From NCBI RefSeq assembly GCF_900185615.1, contig NZ_FYAK01000007.1:118362-182361 (forward strand): a DNA stretch of 64,000 nucleotides, read 5' to 3'. Under the pieces are notes generated by a model. It was not told where the DNA came from. It made no database searches and saw nothing but the letters and a program-made list of their open reading frames with translations. A program made the position numbers and the translations under genes. Below are positions 38,798 through 47,907 of this stretch, piece by piece (the first letter of the stretch is position 1; the number at the start of each line of letters is the position of its first letter). Origin of the DNA: Photobacterium malacitanum. Lineage in GTDB: Bacteria > Pseudomonadota > Gammaproteobacteria > Enterobacterales > Vibrionaceae.

Positions 38798-40378
38798 TTA
38801 TTTAGCCGTTGGTGCAGGAGTACGAATTAAGTAATCAAAAGCACCTAAACTTGCTTTAGCACCTTCACCCATTGCAATAATAATTTGCTTATAAGGGACG
38901 GTTGTTACATCACCGGCCGCAAAAATGCCTTCAACGCTAGTGTTACCATGAGCACCAATTTCAATTTCACCACGTGGTGTTAATGCTACCGCGGATTCTT
39001 TTAGCCACTCAGTGTTGGGTACTAAACCGATTTGAACAAAGATACCTGCAAGTTCGATGTGTTTAATTTCATCCGTGTTACGATCTTTGTAGCTAATACC
39101 TGTAACACGAGTACCATCACCAACCACTTCAGTCGTTTGTGCCATTTTAATAATGTCGATGTTAGGCATGCTTTCTGCTTTATTGATCAACACTTGGTCT
39201 GCACGTAATGTGTCAGCAAATTCAAGTACAGTTACGTGTTCAACAATGCCTGCAAGGTCAATTGCCGCTTCAATACCTGAGTTACCACCACCGATAACCG
39301 CTGTGCGTTTACCTTTAAATAATGGACCATCACAGTGAGGGCAGTAAGCCACACCTTTATTACGGTACTCTTGCTCACCTGGAACGTTCATTTCACGCCA
39401 GCGCGCACCAGTACTGATGATCACACTGCGAGATTTTAAAATTGCGCCACTTTCAAGATAGATATGGGCATAACCATCTTCAGTATCAGTCGCTTCAACA
39501 ATATTCTTAACACGTTGCTCACTCATGATATCAACGTTGTATTGTTTTACGTGCTCTTCAAGGCTTGCCGCTAAGCGAGGGCCTGTTGTTTCTTGAACCG
39601 AAATAAAGTTCTCGATAGACATGGTATCCATTACTTGGCCGCCAAAACGCTCGGCAACAACACCAGTACGAATACCTTTACGTGCAGAGTAAATAGCTGC
39701 TGATGCGCCAGCTGGGCCACCACCAACGACTAATACGTCAAATGGGGCTTTGTCATTAAGGCTTGCTGCTGTTTTTTTAGCAGCGCCAGTGTCTAACTTA
39801 TTTAAAATTTCAGTCAGTGACATGCGGCCTTGACCAAAGACTTCACCATTTACATACACAGTCGGTACAGCCATGATATTGCGCTCTGTTACTTCCGCTT
39901 GGAAAGCTGCGCCATCAATCATGGTTGCTTTAATGCGTGGGTTAATCGCTGCCATCATGTTGAACGCTTGCACAACATCAGGACAGTTTTGGCAAGATAG
40001 TGAAATGAAGGTTTCAACAACGATGTCTTGATCTAAAGCGGCGATTTGATCGATAACCGCTTGTTCTAATTTCATTGGGTGACCACCGCTGTGCAGTAGT
40101 GCTAATACCAATGAGGTAAATTCGTGTCCCATTGGCAAACCTGCAAAGCTGATTGAGGTTTGTTTGGTTGGGTTAACCACTTGCATAACAGGCTTACGTA
40201 CACTAGCGTCATTATTCTCAATAACACTCACTTTATCGTTTAGTTCTGCAATTTCGTAAGCTAACTCATGCAGTTTTTGTGCAGTGTCACTATCATCTAA
40301 ACTTAATACCAGTTGTACGTCAGTTTTTAAGTTTTCTAAATACGCTTGTAGTTGCTGCTTCATGTTTTGTTCTAACAT
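38798..40378 (-). CDS. ahpF: Alkyl hydroperoxide reductase subunit F
   Basis: AhpF is the NADH-dependent flavoprotein disulfide reductase that regenerates AhpC. The 526 residues (E. coli 521) comprise two N-terminal thioredoxin-like folds with the CxxC SCQNC (about 128-132), an FAD site [17 protein letters not shown] (about 219), the redox-active CPHC in [12 protein letters not shown] (about 346) and an NADH site [16 protein letters not shown]. It lies downstream of ahpC on the same strand, separated by 250 bases with a hairpin. Confidence 0.96.
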   Translation of the reverse strand: MLEQNMKQQLQAYLENLKTDVQLVLSLDDSDTAQKLHELAYEIAELNDKVSVIENNDASVRKPVMQVVNPTKQTSISFAGLPMGHEFTSLVLALLHSGGHPMKLEQAVIDQIAALDQDIVVETFISLSCQNCPDVVQAFNMMAAINPRIKATMIDGAAFQAEVTERNIMAVPTVYVNGEVFGQGRMSLTEILNKLDTGAAKKTAASLNDKAPFDVLVVGGGPAGASAAIYSARKGIRTGVVAERFGGQVMDTMSIENFISVQETTGPRLAASLEEHVKQYNVDIMSEQRVKNIVEATDTEDGYAHIYLESGAILKSRSVIISTGARWREMNVPGEQEYRNKGVAYCPHCDGPLFKGKRTAVIGGGNSGIEAAIDLAGIVEHVTVLEFADTLRADQVLINKAESMPNIDIIKMAQTTEVVGDGTRVTGISYKDRNTDEIKHIELAGIFVQIGLVPNTEWLKESAVALTPRGEIEIGAHGNTSVEGIFAAGDVTTVPYKQIIIAMGEGAKASLGAFDYLIRTPAPTAK

Positions 40379-40495
40379 AATCTTGCCTTTTTAATGTGTT
40401 CATGGCCTAACAGCAGATAATCAATGCGGTCTACTGTCATACGACATATTGCCTATATAAAAAGGCGTAAATATGTTTGAAGGTCTTTGAATGAA

Positions 40496-40531
40496 TAAGG
40501 CACCAAACACTAGGGGATGTTTGATGCCTTA
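40496..40531. other. 13-bp hairpin between ahpC and ahpF
   Basis: taaggcaccaaac (40496-40508) pairs with gtttgatgcctta (40519-40531), allowing one G-U pair in the transcript. The minus-strand sequence after it is not U-rich, so it may reduce rather than abolish readthrough from ahpC to ahpF, consistent with far higher need for AhpC. Confidence 0.5.
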
Positions 40532-40628
40532 TTACTTTTAAATAAACATCTTATTTAAAAGCAGGATGAGTAATATTTCAGTTCGACGTGATGTCAAAAA
40601 TAAACATTATCATCAAAGGTTAATAAGA

Positions 40629-41186
40629 TTAGATCTTACCAACTAGGTCTAGAGAAGGCGTTAGTGTTGCTTCGCCTTCTTTCCATTTTGCAGGGCAAAC
40701 TTCACCAGGGTGAGCAGCAACGTATTGTGCAGCTTTCACTTTACGCATTAGGTCATCAGCTTCACGGCCAATACCTTCTGCAGTGATTTCCATTGCTTGG
40801 ATAACACCTTGTGGGTCGATTAGGAAAGTCGCACGGTCAGCAAGACCTTGACCTTCACGCATAACGTTGAAGTTATTTGTGATGTTACCTGTTTGGTCGC
40901 CTACCATGTAGTAGTTGATTTTGCCGATAGTATCAGAGCTGTCGTGCCATGCTTTGTGAGTGAAGTGAGTATCCGTTGATACTGAGAATACTTCAACGCC
41001 ACGAGACTGAAGCTCTGCGTAATGGTCTGCTAAATCGCCAAGCTCAGTTGGACATACGAAAGTAAAGTCAGCTGGGTAGAAGAAGAATACTGCCCACTTA
41101 CCTAGAACGTCTTTTTCAGTGATTTCTACGAAGTTGCCTTCTTTGTATGCTGTAGCGCTAAATGGCTTGATTTCAGTGTTGATCAT
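40629..41186 (-). CDS. ahpC: Alkyl hydroperoxide reductase subunit C (2-Cys peroxiredoxin)
   Basis: AhpC reduces H2O2 and organic peroxides. The 185 residues (E. coli 187) carry the peroxidatic Cys in [18 protein letters not shown] (about Cys 46) and the resolving Cys in [10 protein letters not shown] (about Cys 165). The start ATG has aaaggatccc upstream. A candidate OxyR site could not be recognised with confidence in the 215 bases upstream. Confidence 0.97.
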   Translation of the reverse strand: MINTEIKPFSATAYKEGNFVEITEKDVLGKWAVFFFYPADFTFVCPTELGDLADHYAELQSRGVEVFSVSTDTHFTHKAWHDSSDTIGKINYYMVGDQTGNITNNFNVMREGQGLADRATFLIDPQGVIQAMEITAEGIGREADDLMRKVKAAQYVAAHPGEVCPAKWKEGEATLTPSLDLVGKI

Positions 41187-41342
41187 AATATGGGATCCTT
41201 TTGAATATAATTTTAATTTTTTATGCTGTAGTGCAAATCAAATCTCTGAAGCCATTATTGTCAAAATGGGAATATTAAGGAAATCGTTACAGTCGATACA
41301 TTCAATAGCCAAAACCTATCATTGTGGTTTTTTATTAGATAC

Positions 41343-41374
41343 AAAAAGGCCGCTGATTTCTCAGCGGCCTTTTT
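41343..41374. terminator. Terminator of the iron-type alcohol dehydrogenase gene
   Basis: A perfect 14-bp stem (aaaaaggccgctga / tcagcggccttttt) with loop tttc, 30 bases beyond the minus-strand gene's stop. Confidence 0.92.
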
Positions 41375-41403
41375 GAGAGGTGAATTACCAATAGTCAGGG
41401 TAA

Positions 41404-42555
41404 TTACATGCGTGCTTTGAAGATATTAACGATTTCTTCTAGGCTCGCTTTGCGTGGGTTGGTTAAAGAACACGCATCGTTTAGAGCGTTTTGCGCCATG
41501 AACGCTAACTTATCTTCAGTGACACCCAAATCAGCTAGGCGTTGCTTGGTGCCTACCTTTTCAGAGAGTGCATCAATGGCTTCAAGGGCGGCATTTACTG
41601 CTTGCTCTTGAGTCATTGCTGCAGTGTCGATACCCATAGCTTTGGCGATATCAACAAAACGCTCTGGTACTTGTTTGGCGTTAAAGCGCGAAACTTCTGC
41701 CAATAGGATAGCGTTACATAGGCCGTGAGCCAGGTCGTAAACACCGCCTAATTGGTGTGCCATTGAGTGAACGTAACCTAAAGAAGCATTAGAGAATGCC
41801 ATACCAGCAAGGTACTCGCCGTACTGCATTGCATCACGTGCTGCGCGGTTTTCACCGTCGTTCACAGCGGTTTCTAGGTTGTTTACAATTAGCTCAATGG
41901 CTTTAATCGCTGATGCATCAGTGATTGGGGTTGCAGCTGTTGAAACATACGCTTCAACCGCGTGCGTTAATGCATCCATACCGGTTGCAGCGGTTAGGAA
42001 CTTAGGCATTGCGACCATTAGCTCTGAATCGTTCACTGCAATAATTGGCGTAAAGTGCTTATCAACCACTGGGTATTTGGTTTCATCTTCTTGGTTAGTG
42101 ATGATCGCAAATACTGTCATTTCTGAAGCAGTACCCGCTGTTGTGTTCACGGTTACCAATGGCAGTTGTGGTTTTTTCGATAAGTGAACACCTTTAGAGT
42201 AATCACGAATATGACCACCGTTCGCTGCCACTAAGGCGATACCTTTAGCAGTATCGTGAGAAGAACCACCACCAAATGAAATCACAAAATCGGCATTGCT
42301 TTGTGCAAGCAGCGCAAGGCCATCTTCAATGTTTTTCTCAGTTGGGTTTGGCTGTACACCATCATAGATAACAAAATCTAAGTTATGAGCTTTTAGCTCA
42401 TCTGTTAGCTTGCTAACTAAACCCACTTCAACTAATACACTGTCTGTGACGATTAGGGCTTTTTTTAGCTCTTTTGATGCAAGTTCAGCACCTAAAGATT
42501 GAATAGCGTTAGGACCCATTAAGGTTACAGGTGGCATGTAAAATACATTGCTCAT
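41404..42555 (-). CDS. Iron-containing alcohol dehydrogenase
   Basis: This is a group III NAD(P)-dependent alcohol dehydrogenase of 383 residues, the length of FucO, YiaY and Zymomonas AdhB. The cofactor site is SFGGGSSHDTAKGIAL (about 95-110). Metal ligands are Asp and His in GMDALTHAVEAYVS (about 193) and two His in SMAHQLGGVYDLAHGLCNA (about 262 and 276). ATG 42555 is chosen (MSNVFYMPPV; ggag 9 bases upstream); the frame runs 18 codons further. An inverted repeat (ggatatac / gtatatcc, 42636-42663) lies upstream. The substrate cannot be read. Confidence 0.9.
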   Translation of the reverse strand: MSNVFYMPPVTLMGPNAIQSLGAELASKELKKALIVTDSVLVEVGLVSKLTDELKAHNLDFVIYDGVQPNPTEKNIEDGLALLAQSNADFVISFGGGSSHDTAKGIALVAANGGHIRDYSKGVHLSKKPQLPLVTVNTTAGTASEMTVFAIITNQEDETKYPVVDKHFTPIIAVNDSELMVAMPKFLTAATGMDALTHAVEAYVSTAATPITDASAIKAIELIVNNLETAVNDGENRAARDAMQYGEYLAGMAFSNASLGYVHSMAHQLGGVYDLAHGLCNAILLAEVSRFNAKQVPERFVDIAKAMGIDTAAMTQEQAVNAALEAIDALSEKVGTKQRLADLGVTEDKLAFMAQNALNDACSLTNPRKASLEEIVNIFKARM

Positions 42556-42829
42556 AGTAAAACTCCGATAATTATTTATTAATTTATAGTGACTTACCGC
42601 GTTGGCCATAAGTCTGAATTTGAGTTTACGTTGAGGGATATACTGGAGGAGAAATGTATATCCTTACCGATTTTAGTGTTGCTGTGTGCTTCAATGACTT
42701 CATTCTACGCCCTATCATTTAAGTAACAATAGAGGCTAATACCAAAACACTTTTACGAAATAGATAATAATTAAAAACAGGGTAAAACGGTTTGATGAAG
42801 ATGATTTAATAACAAAAACAGTGAGTTAA

Positions 42830-43072
42830 TTATTTATCAGCGGCTGATAATAGTTTTTCATTAAAGCTCATGTGGCTGTTTTTGTTTGTTACCACAATCC
42901 CAGAATGTGATTTATCAGCAGTACCGTTGACAGCGTAGTGGCTGGCTACAACAGCATTATTCGCTTGGTTATTGAAACTAACGTTACCAGTAAATGCGCC
43001 ATCACGTGCTGATGCAGTGTAAGACGTGGCGATAATAGCGGTAGCGATAATTGCTTTAATAACTGTTTTCAT
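42830..43072 (-). CDS. Small exported protein of unknown function
   Basis: This 80-residue product has a clear signal peptide (MKTVIKAIIATAIIATSYTASA, cut before RDG) and a mature part of about 58 residues rich in Asn, Ser and Ala, with no cysteine. No family is recognised. The ATG at 43072 is preferred over a longer in-frame start because it places the signal peptide at the N terminus; aaggtt lies about 10 bases upstream. It stands at the edge of the accessory region. Confidence 0.6.
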   Translation of the reverse strand: MKTVIKAIIATAIIATSYTASARDGAFTGNVSFNNQANNAVVASHYAVNGTADKSHSGIVVTNKNSHMSFNEKLLSAADK

Positions 43073-43280
43073 GAGTTGTGTAACCTTATCTTTATCATTG
43101 TTTGTCAACGCCGTCTGCGTTTCGATGGAGCTATAGTAACAATTACCAAAAGCAAAACAATGGTGTTAAAGCGCAAAAGATTGTTACCAAATTAGATGCA
43201 ATTGAAGGGTGGGTTTTAGGGGCGAGGTTTTAGAAGCAGGGGCGAGTTTTCGAGGTGCGAGGAAGAGCAGTTAGATTAAA

Positions 43281-43400
43281 TACAACTTGCTAGTTGTATT
43301 TGAGGTTATTTACAACTCTTAAGTTGTTTGATGGGGGATTTACAACTAATAAGTTGTATGTGGTGGCTGATACCATTTTTGAGTTGTTTGATTGGGCAGG
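43281..43400. repeat. Four 30-bp tandem units with an ACAACT-N4-AGTTGT palindrome
   Basis: Units begin at exactly 43281, 43311, 43341 and 43371. The first three carry tacaact-N4-agttgt (cores ACAACT and AGTTGT); the fourth keeps only the right half. The remainder of each unit is G/T-rich and variable. The strict 30-base spacing (nearly three helical turns) puts the palindromes on the same face of DNA. They end 100 bases before a FimT-like pilin gene. It is not CRISPR, as the conserved part is the short palindrome and the units lack unique spacers of even length. Confidence 0.8.
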
Positions 43401-43501
43401 CTATTACGACAAGGGATTAATCGATGGCTCAGAGTGGAAAGCCAACCGCTTCAAATTCTTATAATGTAGTACAAATGTAATACACAAATAAAGGTAAAAG
43501 A

Positions 43502-43924
43502 TTGAATAAAAATGGATTTACATTATTAGAGTTAATTTTCACAATCGCTATTTTAGCAATAGTACTCGCAGCTGCCGCACCCAGCTTTCATGGCCTAATG
43601 GCACGTAACAAGATGGCAAGAACAGTTACCGAACTCAAAGGGCTATTCATTGCAGCAAAGTCAGAAGCAGTAATGAGAAACAAAGAAGTGTACCTGCACA
43701 CCATAGGCCTCACCGACACCAAAACCTATACCAACGATTGGTGCGTTATCGCCACCACCGAACCCACGGCCAACAGCTGCACCACCAACGACAATACCCT
43801 TTATATTGTTGATGGCCATAGCCTAAGCGGCCTTAACATCAAACGGCATACAGATTATGCCACCATTAAGATCGATAGCATGAATGGGCATCCTAAATTC
43901 AATGCAGGTGAGGGCTTGGTATGA
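43502..43924 (+). pseudogene. FimT/GspH-like prepilin gene, 3' truncated
   Basis: This 140-residue product starts with a prepilin motif GFTLLELIFTIAILAIVLAAAAPSF right after five residues, and contains AKSEAVMRNKEVYL, as in the window's other FimT gene at 60669. Compared with that gene, it stops just after the NGHPKFNAGEG stretch; the C-terminal beta-strand region (about 30-40 residues) is missing. The start is TTG with aaaggt upstream. Very AT-rich DNA begins at its end, so the 3' part was probably lost when the neighbouring cassette arrived. It could still make a protein. Confidence 0.7.
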
Positions 43925-44236
43925 AATGAATGTATATAGCTAAGAAAAAAGCAGCTAGATAAAACTATGTATGAACAATTGAACCATATTAATAATAAAT
44001 CGGCTTTCAAAAATTGAGATTTCTAAATAAAAACAACCTAAGAAAAGTAATAACGATAAAATAATAAAAATTTCTCAATATTTTTTGTAACCATATATTA
44101 ATAACTCTTCTTGTTTTCTTTTCATGAACCCTTTTGACCTCTATTCTCAGCGATAAATTTTTATTTAAAGATATTCATGGTTTTAAATTATATTTTTTAA
44201 TTCCAATCAAGAATATTACACTTGAGGTAATTTATA
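43925..44236. other. AT-rich region upstream of the TIR-like/ATPase cassette
   Basis: These 312 bases are strongly AT-rich with no open frame of note. They lie between the truncated pilin gene and the TIR-like gene and must hold the cassette promoter. No repeat or RNA gene was recognised. Confidence 0.6.
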
Positions 44237-44941
44237 ATGAGTCATATATCAAATTTATTTATTGCTTCCTCTGTTGAGGGATTAGAAATAGCAGAAACAG
44301 TTAAAGCTCTTCTAGAGTATAGTCATATTAGAGCTGAAATTTGGACGCAAGGCACTTTTTCCTCTAATGGCTATCCATTAGAGCAACTAGAGATTGCATT
44401 ACAAAAACACGAATATGGCCTTTTTGTAATGACTCCAGATGACATCGTTACTCGACGAGGCGAAAATGTAAATGTCGCAAGAGACAACTTATACCTTGAG
44501 TTAGGAATGTTTATTGGCAAATATGGAAGGAAAAACTGCTTTATCTTAGTTCCACGAGGAGAATCTAGCCCGGTAATGCCAAGTGACCTTACTGGTTTTA
44601 ACACTCTCACTTATGATCCTTCATGGGAAAAAGACAGTTCAGAAGCAGCACTTGGTAATTCCGTTAGAGAATTAAAGAAAACAATTACAAAAAAAGAGAA
44701 AACGGAAAGTATTAGTGAAAATATTATTATCCCAGAAGAACAAATATCAATATTAAAGGTACTTTTTAATACATCTAAAAGTATTAAAGCAGAAAGAATA
44801 AGAGAGTACCTTAAAATTGAACATGGATTTTTTTATTATCACATAAATAATTTAGAAAACAATAATAACATTAAAAAAGAAGATAATTATAATTATACAA
44901 TTACAGATAAAGGAAGAAAGCTAGTAGTTGAAATGTTATAA
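44237..44941 (+). CDS. TIR-like (CAP12/Pycsar-effector type) domain protein with C-terminal winged helix
   Basis: This 234-residue protein resembles the predicted nucleotide-binding TIR-like family (CAP12/Pycsar effector TIR, Pfam PF10137 from memory). Matching stretches are LFIASSVEGLEIAETVKALLEY (7-28), EIWTQGTF (34-41), YGLFVMTPDD (60-69), and ARDNLYLELGMFIGKYGR (81-98), where Glu88 sits at the expected NADase position. Residues about 165-234 look like a winged helix (RIREYLKIEHGFFYYHINNL, then YTITDKGRKLV). The ATG follows gaggtaatttata. It is 27 bases ahead of a large ATPase gene. A role as an NAD-depleting effector in phage defence is inferred. Confidence 0.8.
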   Translation: MSHISNLFIASSVEGLEIAETVKALLEYSHIRAEIWTQGTFSSNGYPLEQLEIALQKHEYGLFVMTPDDIVTRRGENVNVARDNLYLELGMFIGKYGRKNCFILVPRGESSPVMPSDLTGFNTLTYDPSWEKDSSEAALGNSVRELKKTITKKEKTESISENIIIPEEQISILKVLFNTSKSIKAERIREYLKIEHGFFYYHINNLENNNNIKKEDNYNYTITDKGRKLVVEML

Positions 44942-44968
44942 ATTTTATTAATTTTAGTTGGTAATAAT

Positions 44969-47032
44969 ATGAAAGGCAATATACTTGGTGATATTAGAGC
45001 TGAGCATGATGTTAATATGCTTGAGAATTCTTTTTGGCAGACAACTGAATATAAATCATTATTAGAATCATATGATCGTTGCATTATTGTAGGACGACGA
45101 GGAACAGGAAAAAGTGCATTAGTACATATGTTATCTAAACATTGGGAAAATAGACAAAAGACCCAAGTATTAGTTATAACTCCTGTTGAAGAACAAATAA
45201 TAGGTTTACGTGATGTCCTTAAATTATTCGGTGATAATTACCTACATATAAAAGCTGGTAGTAAACTTGCTTGGCGATATGCCATATATATGGAAGTTAT
45301 AACTGAAATGGTAAATCATTATAAGTTAAAAAATTTCTTGGATATACATTCAATACAATCACATATTGTTGATTGGGGTTCAAGAAGAAATAATATTACA
45401 AGAAAGATAAGAAGGAAACTAATTAGCATTCTAGAATCTGATGATAAAAATAAATCACCCGAGTCTAGAATTGCCGATTTATCTGATGCTTTTGAATTAG
45501 ACTTATTAGAAGAAGTGATACTAGAAGCAGCAGAAAAAGGAAAGTTTCAATTTGTATTATTTGCTGACAAATTAGATGAAGGATATACTCCAGACAACTT
45601 AGGAGTCGCGATTGTAGATGGTTTTGTCCAATCAGTAATAGATATAAAGCATATTCTTAAAGAAAAAGTAATTGCTTTCGCATTCATTCGAGATAACATA
45701 TATAGAGCAATATCGAAAAATGATCCTGACTTCACAAGAAATATAGAAGGGCAGACATTAAGAATTCATTGGGATGAATACAATCTATTTAATTTAGTAT
45801 GTAATAGATTAAGAGTTGCTTTTAACTCTAATGTTGAAAATAATACTAGAGTGTGGAATGCACATACTGCAGATGAATTAAAATCATTAAAAGGCTTTAG
45901 GTTTGCATTAAAACTAACACTATATAGACCTCGTGATATATTAGTTTTATTGAATGATGCTTTTTTAAGAGCAGGAAGCCAAAATAGAACAAACATTATT
46001 ATTGAAGACATAGATGCAACCGCAAAAACTATATCTAATAATAGATTGAATGATTTACATAAAGAATATGAAACAGTTTTTCCTGCCTTAGAGAAATTCA
46101 CTAAATGCTTCAGTAATGAACCACAAGAAGTTACACTTAATATAGCTTGCAATCTTATAGGAAAAGCTCTTGATAATGATGATGTTTCTGATAAATTACT
46201 CAAACAGGACTTGATTTTAAGCGATAATCCAGCCCAAGTAATCCAACGTTTATATAGTGTTGGATTCATAGGATTATATAATGATACATCTTCTTCTTAT
46301 GTTTTTTGCCACGACGGTAAAGACCCTGATAGAGATTTTAACCCGGACTCAAAACTTCTAATACATCCATGTTACTTACTTGCATTAAATAACCAAAATA
46401 TAGGTTTAAATATAAATAACGCAGAAGATATTCATGATGAATATGACATAGAAGTAAGTTCAATAGATAAAGAATTTAGAAAACAAAAAATAGGGACACT
46501 AATATCTGACTTAAATAAAATTTCTGAAGGACATGAAGAACAGTTAGATTTTTATTCTTGGGTACTAAAATCAATAAAAGTACTTTTGGCTGCAGAATTG
46601 GTTAATATAGAAATAACACAAAAAAATAATTTTTCAACCATATCTGCTACAAATATCGGAAATAAAGATATATGGAATGAAATACTTAATGAATATAAAT
46701 GTAGTAAAGTTTTTATTAATATATATAACAAACAAGGTTTAAGTCGAAACGACTACTTATCAATTTCTGACAAAATATTTAATAAAGATATAAAGTTAGC
46801 GTTTATTATAAATAGAGATAAAGATAATAACATATCGAAATATACAGAGCTAAAATGGGTTAGAGAAATATATAATAAAAAAGGGATTTTAATTATAAAA
46901 TTATCATCTAAATTTTTGGAAAGACAACTGTCAAAGTCCAGAAACCCTCAAAAGCATGATGACATAAATAAAGAAATGAAAAAGCTAATAAAAATATATA
47001 CAAACACGTGGGTTAATATAAAGAAAAAATAA
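44969..47032 (+). CDS. Large P-loop ATPase, Sll1717-like, partner of the TIR-like protein
   Basis: This 687-residue protein begins with a P-loop NTPase domain: Walker A GRRGTGKSA (42-50), Walker B FVLFADKLDE (about 196-205), and a downstream RPRDIL (about 321). The arrangement recalls the P-loop ATPase Sll1717 family and STAND-like conflict ATPases. Residues about 515-650 follow the pattern of PD-(D/E)xK nuclease-like domains (EGHEEQLDFYSWV, SKVFINIYNK, LAFIINRD), but acidic and lysine residues at the usual places are absent. It is AT-rich like its partner. The ATG has only a weak ribosome-binding site, suggesting coupling to the TIR-like gene. Function is inferred. Confidence 0.75.
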   Translation: MKGNILGDIRAEHDVNMLENSFWQTTEYKSLLESYDRCIIVGRRGTGKSALVHMLSKHWENRQKTQVLVITPVEEQIIGLRDVLKLFGDNYLHIKAGSKLAWRYAIYMEVITEMVNHYKLKNFLDIHSIQSHIVDWGSRRNNITRKIRRKLISILESDDKNKSPESRIADLSDAFELDLLEEVILEAAEKGKFQFVLFADKLDEGYTPDNLGVAIVDGFVQSVIDIKHILKEKVIAFAFIRDNIYRAISKNDPDFTRNIEGQTLRIHWDEYNLFNLVCNRLRVAFNSNVENNTRVWNAHTADELKSLKGFRFALKLTLYRPRDILVLLNDAFLRAGSQNRTNIIIEDIDATAKTISNNRLNDLHKEYETVFPALEKFTKCFSNEPQEVTLNIACNLIGKALDNDDVSDKLLKQDLILSDNPAQVIQRLYSVGFIGLYNDTSSSYVFCHDGKDPDRDFNPDSKLLIHPCYLLALNNQNIGLNINNAEDIHDEYDIEVSSIDKEFRKQKIGTLISDLNKISEGHEEQLDFYSWVLKSIKVLLAAELVNIEITQKNNFSTISATNIGNKDIWNEILNEYKCSKVFINIYNKQGLSRNDYLSISDKIFNKDIKLAFIINRDKDNNISKYTELKWVREIYNKKGILIIKLSSKFLERQLSKSRNPQKHDDINKEMKKLIKIYTNTWVNIKKK

Positions 47033-47049
47033 ATCCATATATTTTACAA

Positions 47050-47080
47050 TCATCTATCATCTATCATCTATCATCTGTCA
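47050..47080. repeat. Short heptamer repeat (CATCTAT), about 4 copies
   Basis: catctat is repeated three times in tandem, followed by a variant catctgt. It lies 18 bases after the ATPase stop, at the boundary between the AT-rich cassette and the recombinase remnant. The 7-base unit length equals that of the array at 6561, though the sequence differs. Confidence 0.8.
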
Positions 47081-47126
47081 TTAATCAAGGTGATGATAGG
47101 TGATTGGATTATTCATATATGGAATG

Positions 47127-47570
47127 CTAATTTTCTTTTACCACTCTCGCTATTGTAGCCCGACTGCAACCCAACTTCTGTTGTATCTGTGAATAGCTAC
47201 GTCCTAGCGTTAATTGATCTAAAATATCGTGGTGTAACGCTAAATTAGGTTGGCGACCTCGACACTTTCCTTCCTCTTTTGCCTTAGCGATCCCTTGAGC
47301 CTGACATTTATGGCGTGTTTCATAATCATCACGCGCCATAGCTGCACCAAGATCTAACATGAACTCAGTTAAGGCCAGAGTAATGCTGTTTTGCAGCCAA
47401 GAACTGAACACTATATGAGTCATAGGCTGATCAGCTACGACTATCACTAAACCTTTGGCCATAATGCGTGCTTTTAAGGTTTTCCACTCTCCCCAGAGCA
47501 GACGAGTAAGACGATCCATTTTTTCAATCAACAATACATCACTGGCTTCACTATCGCCCACAAAAGAAAC
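47127..47570 (-). pseudogene. Serine recombinase (resolvase/invertase), 5' truncated
   Basis: The C-terminal two thirds of a resolvase/invertase-type serine recombinase: EKMDRLTRLLWGEWKTLKARI (the conserved DRL.R region), GAAMARDDYETRHKCQAQGIAKAKEEGKCRGRQ and a C-terminal helix-turn-helix (RSYSQIQQKLGCSRATIARV). The N-terminal part with the catalytic serine (usually near residue 10 in YxRVS) is gone: an in-frame stop occurs at 47571-47573 and no matching sequence was found upstream. It is therefore a remnant of a mobile element. Confidence 0.85.
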
Positions 47571-47907
47571 TTATTGACCATTGCCTGATTACACAACTTT
47601 TTGATACAGCCTAAAATGGACAATAACCAATCCGCCAATACTAAATTATGCGCGGCAAGGCTTGTCATACTGAAATGATTTGGAAAGCACTGATAATAAA
47701 TTATTGAAAGTACTGCAATTTATCAAGTGTATGAACATCAATAGACTGAAGCAAGATCGTTAAAATGATTTCTTATAATCCGGGGAATAGTAGAAACAGT
47801 TCGTTTATATGACTCCAATCGGGCTATTGAGAACAGTATTGAATGTAAATTCAAGTAAGTATAGTTTTTGATACTATGCTTACCTGTACATATAGACCCC
47901 CAGTAAA
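47571..47907. other. Gap between recombinase remnant and exported-protein gene
   Basis: No convincing gene is present in these 337 bases. The recombinase reading frame is lost at about 47570, so the junction of an insertion or deletion should lie there. No terminal inverted repeat could be recognised by eye. Confidence 0.5.

Noticed and set aside
43281..43400. CRISPR array or integron attC site
   Set aside because: Only four units, conserved part is a 16-base palindrome, the intervening 12-14 bases are related between units, and no cas or integron integrase gene is nearby; attC core-site motifs were not matched.
44237..47032. Standard CBASS or Pycsar operon
   Set aside because: No nucleotide cyclase gene is adjacent; only the TIR-like effector type is shared.
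47127..47570. Functional serine recombinase
   Set aside because: The N-terminal catalytic region is missing and a stop lies directly upstream in frame.
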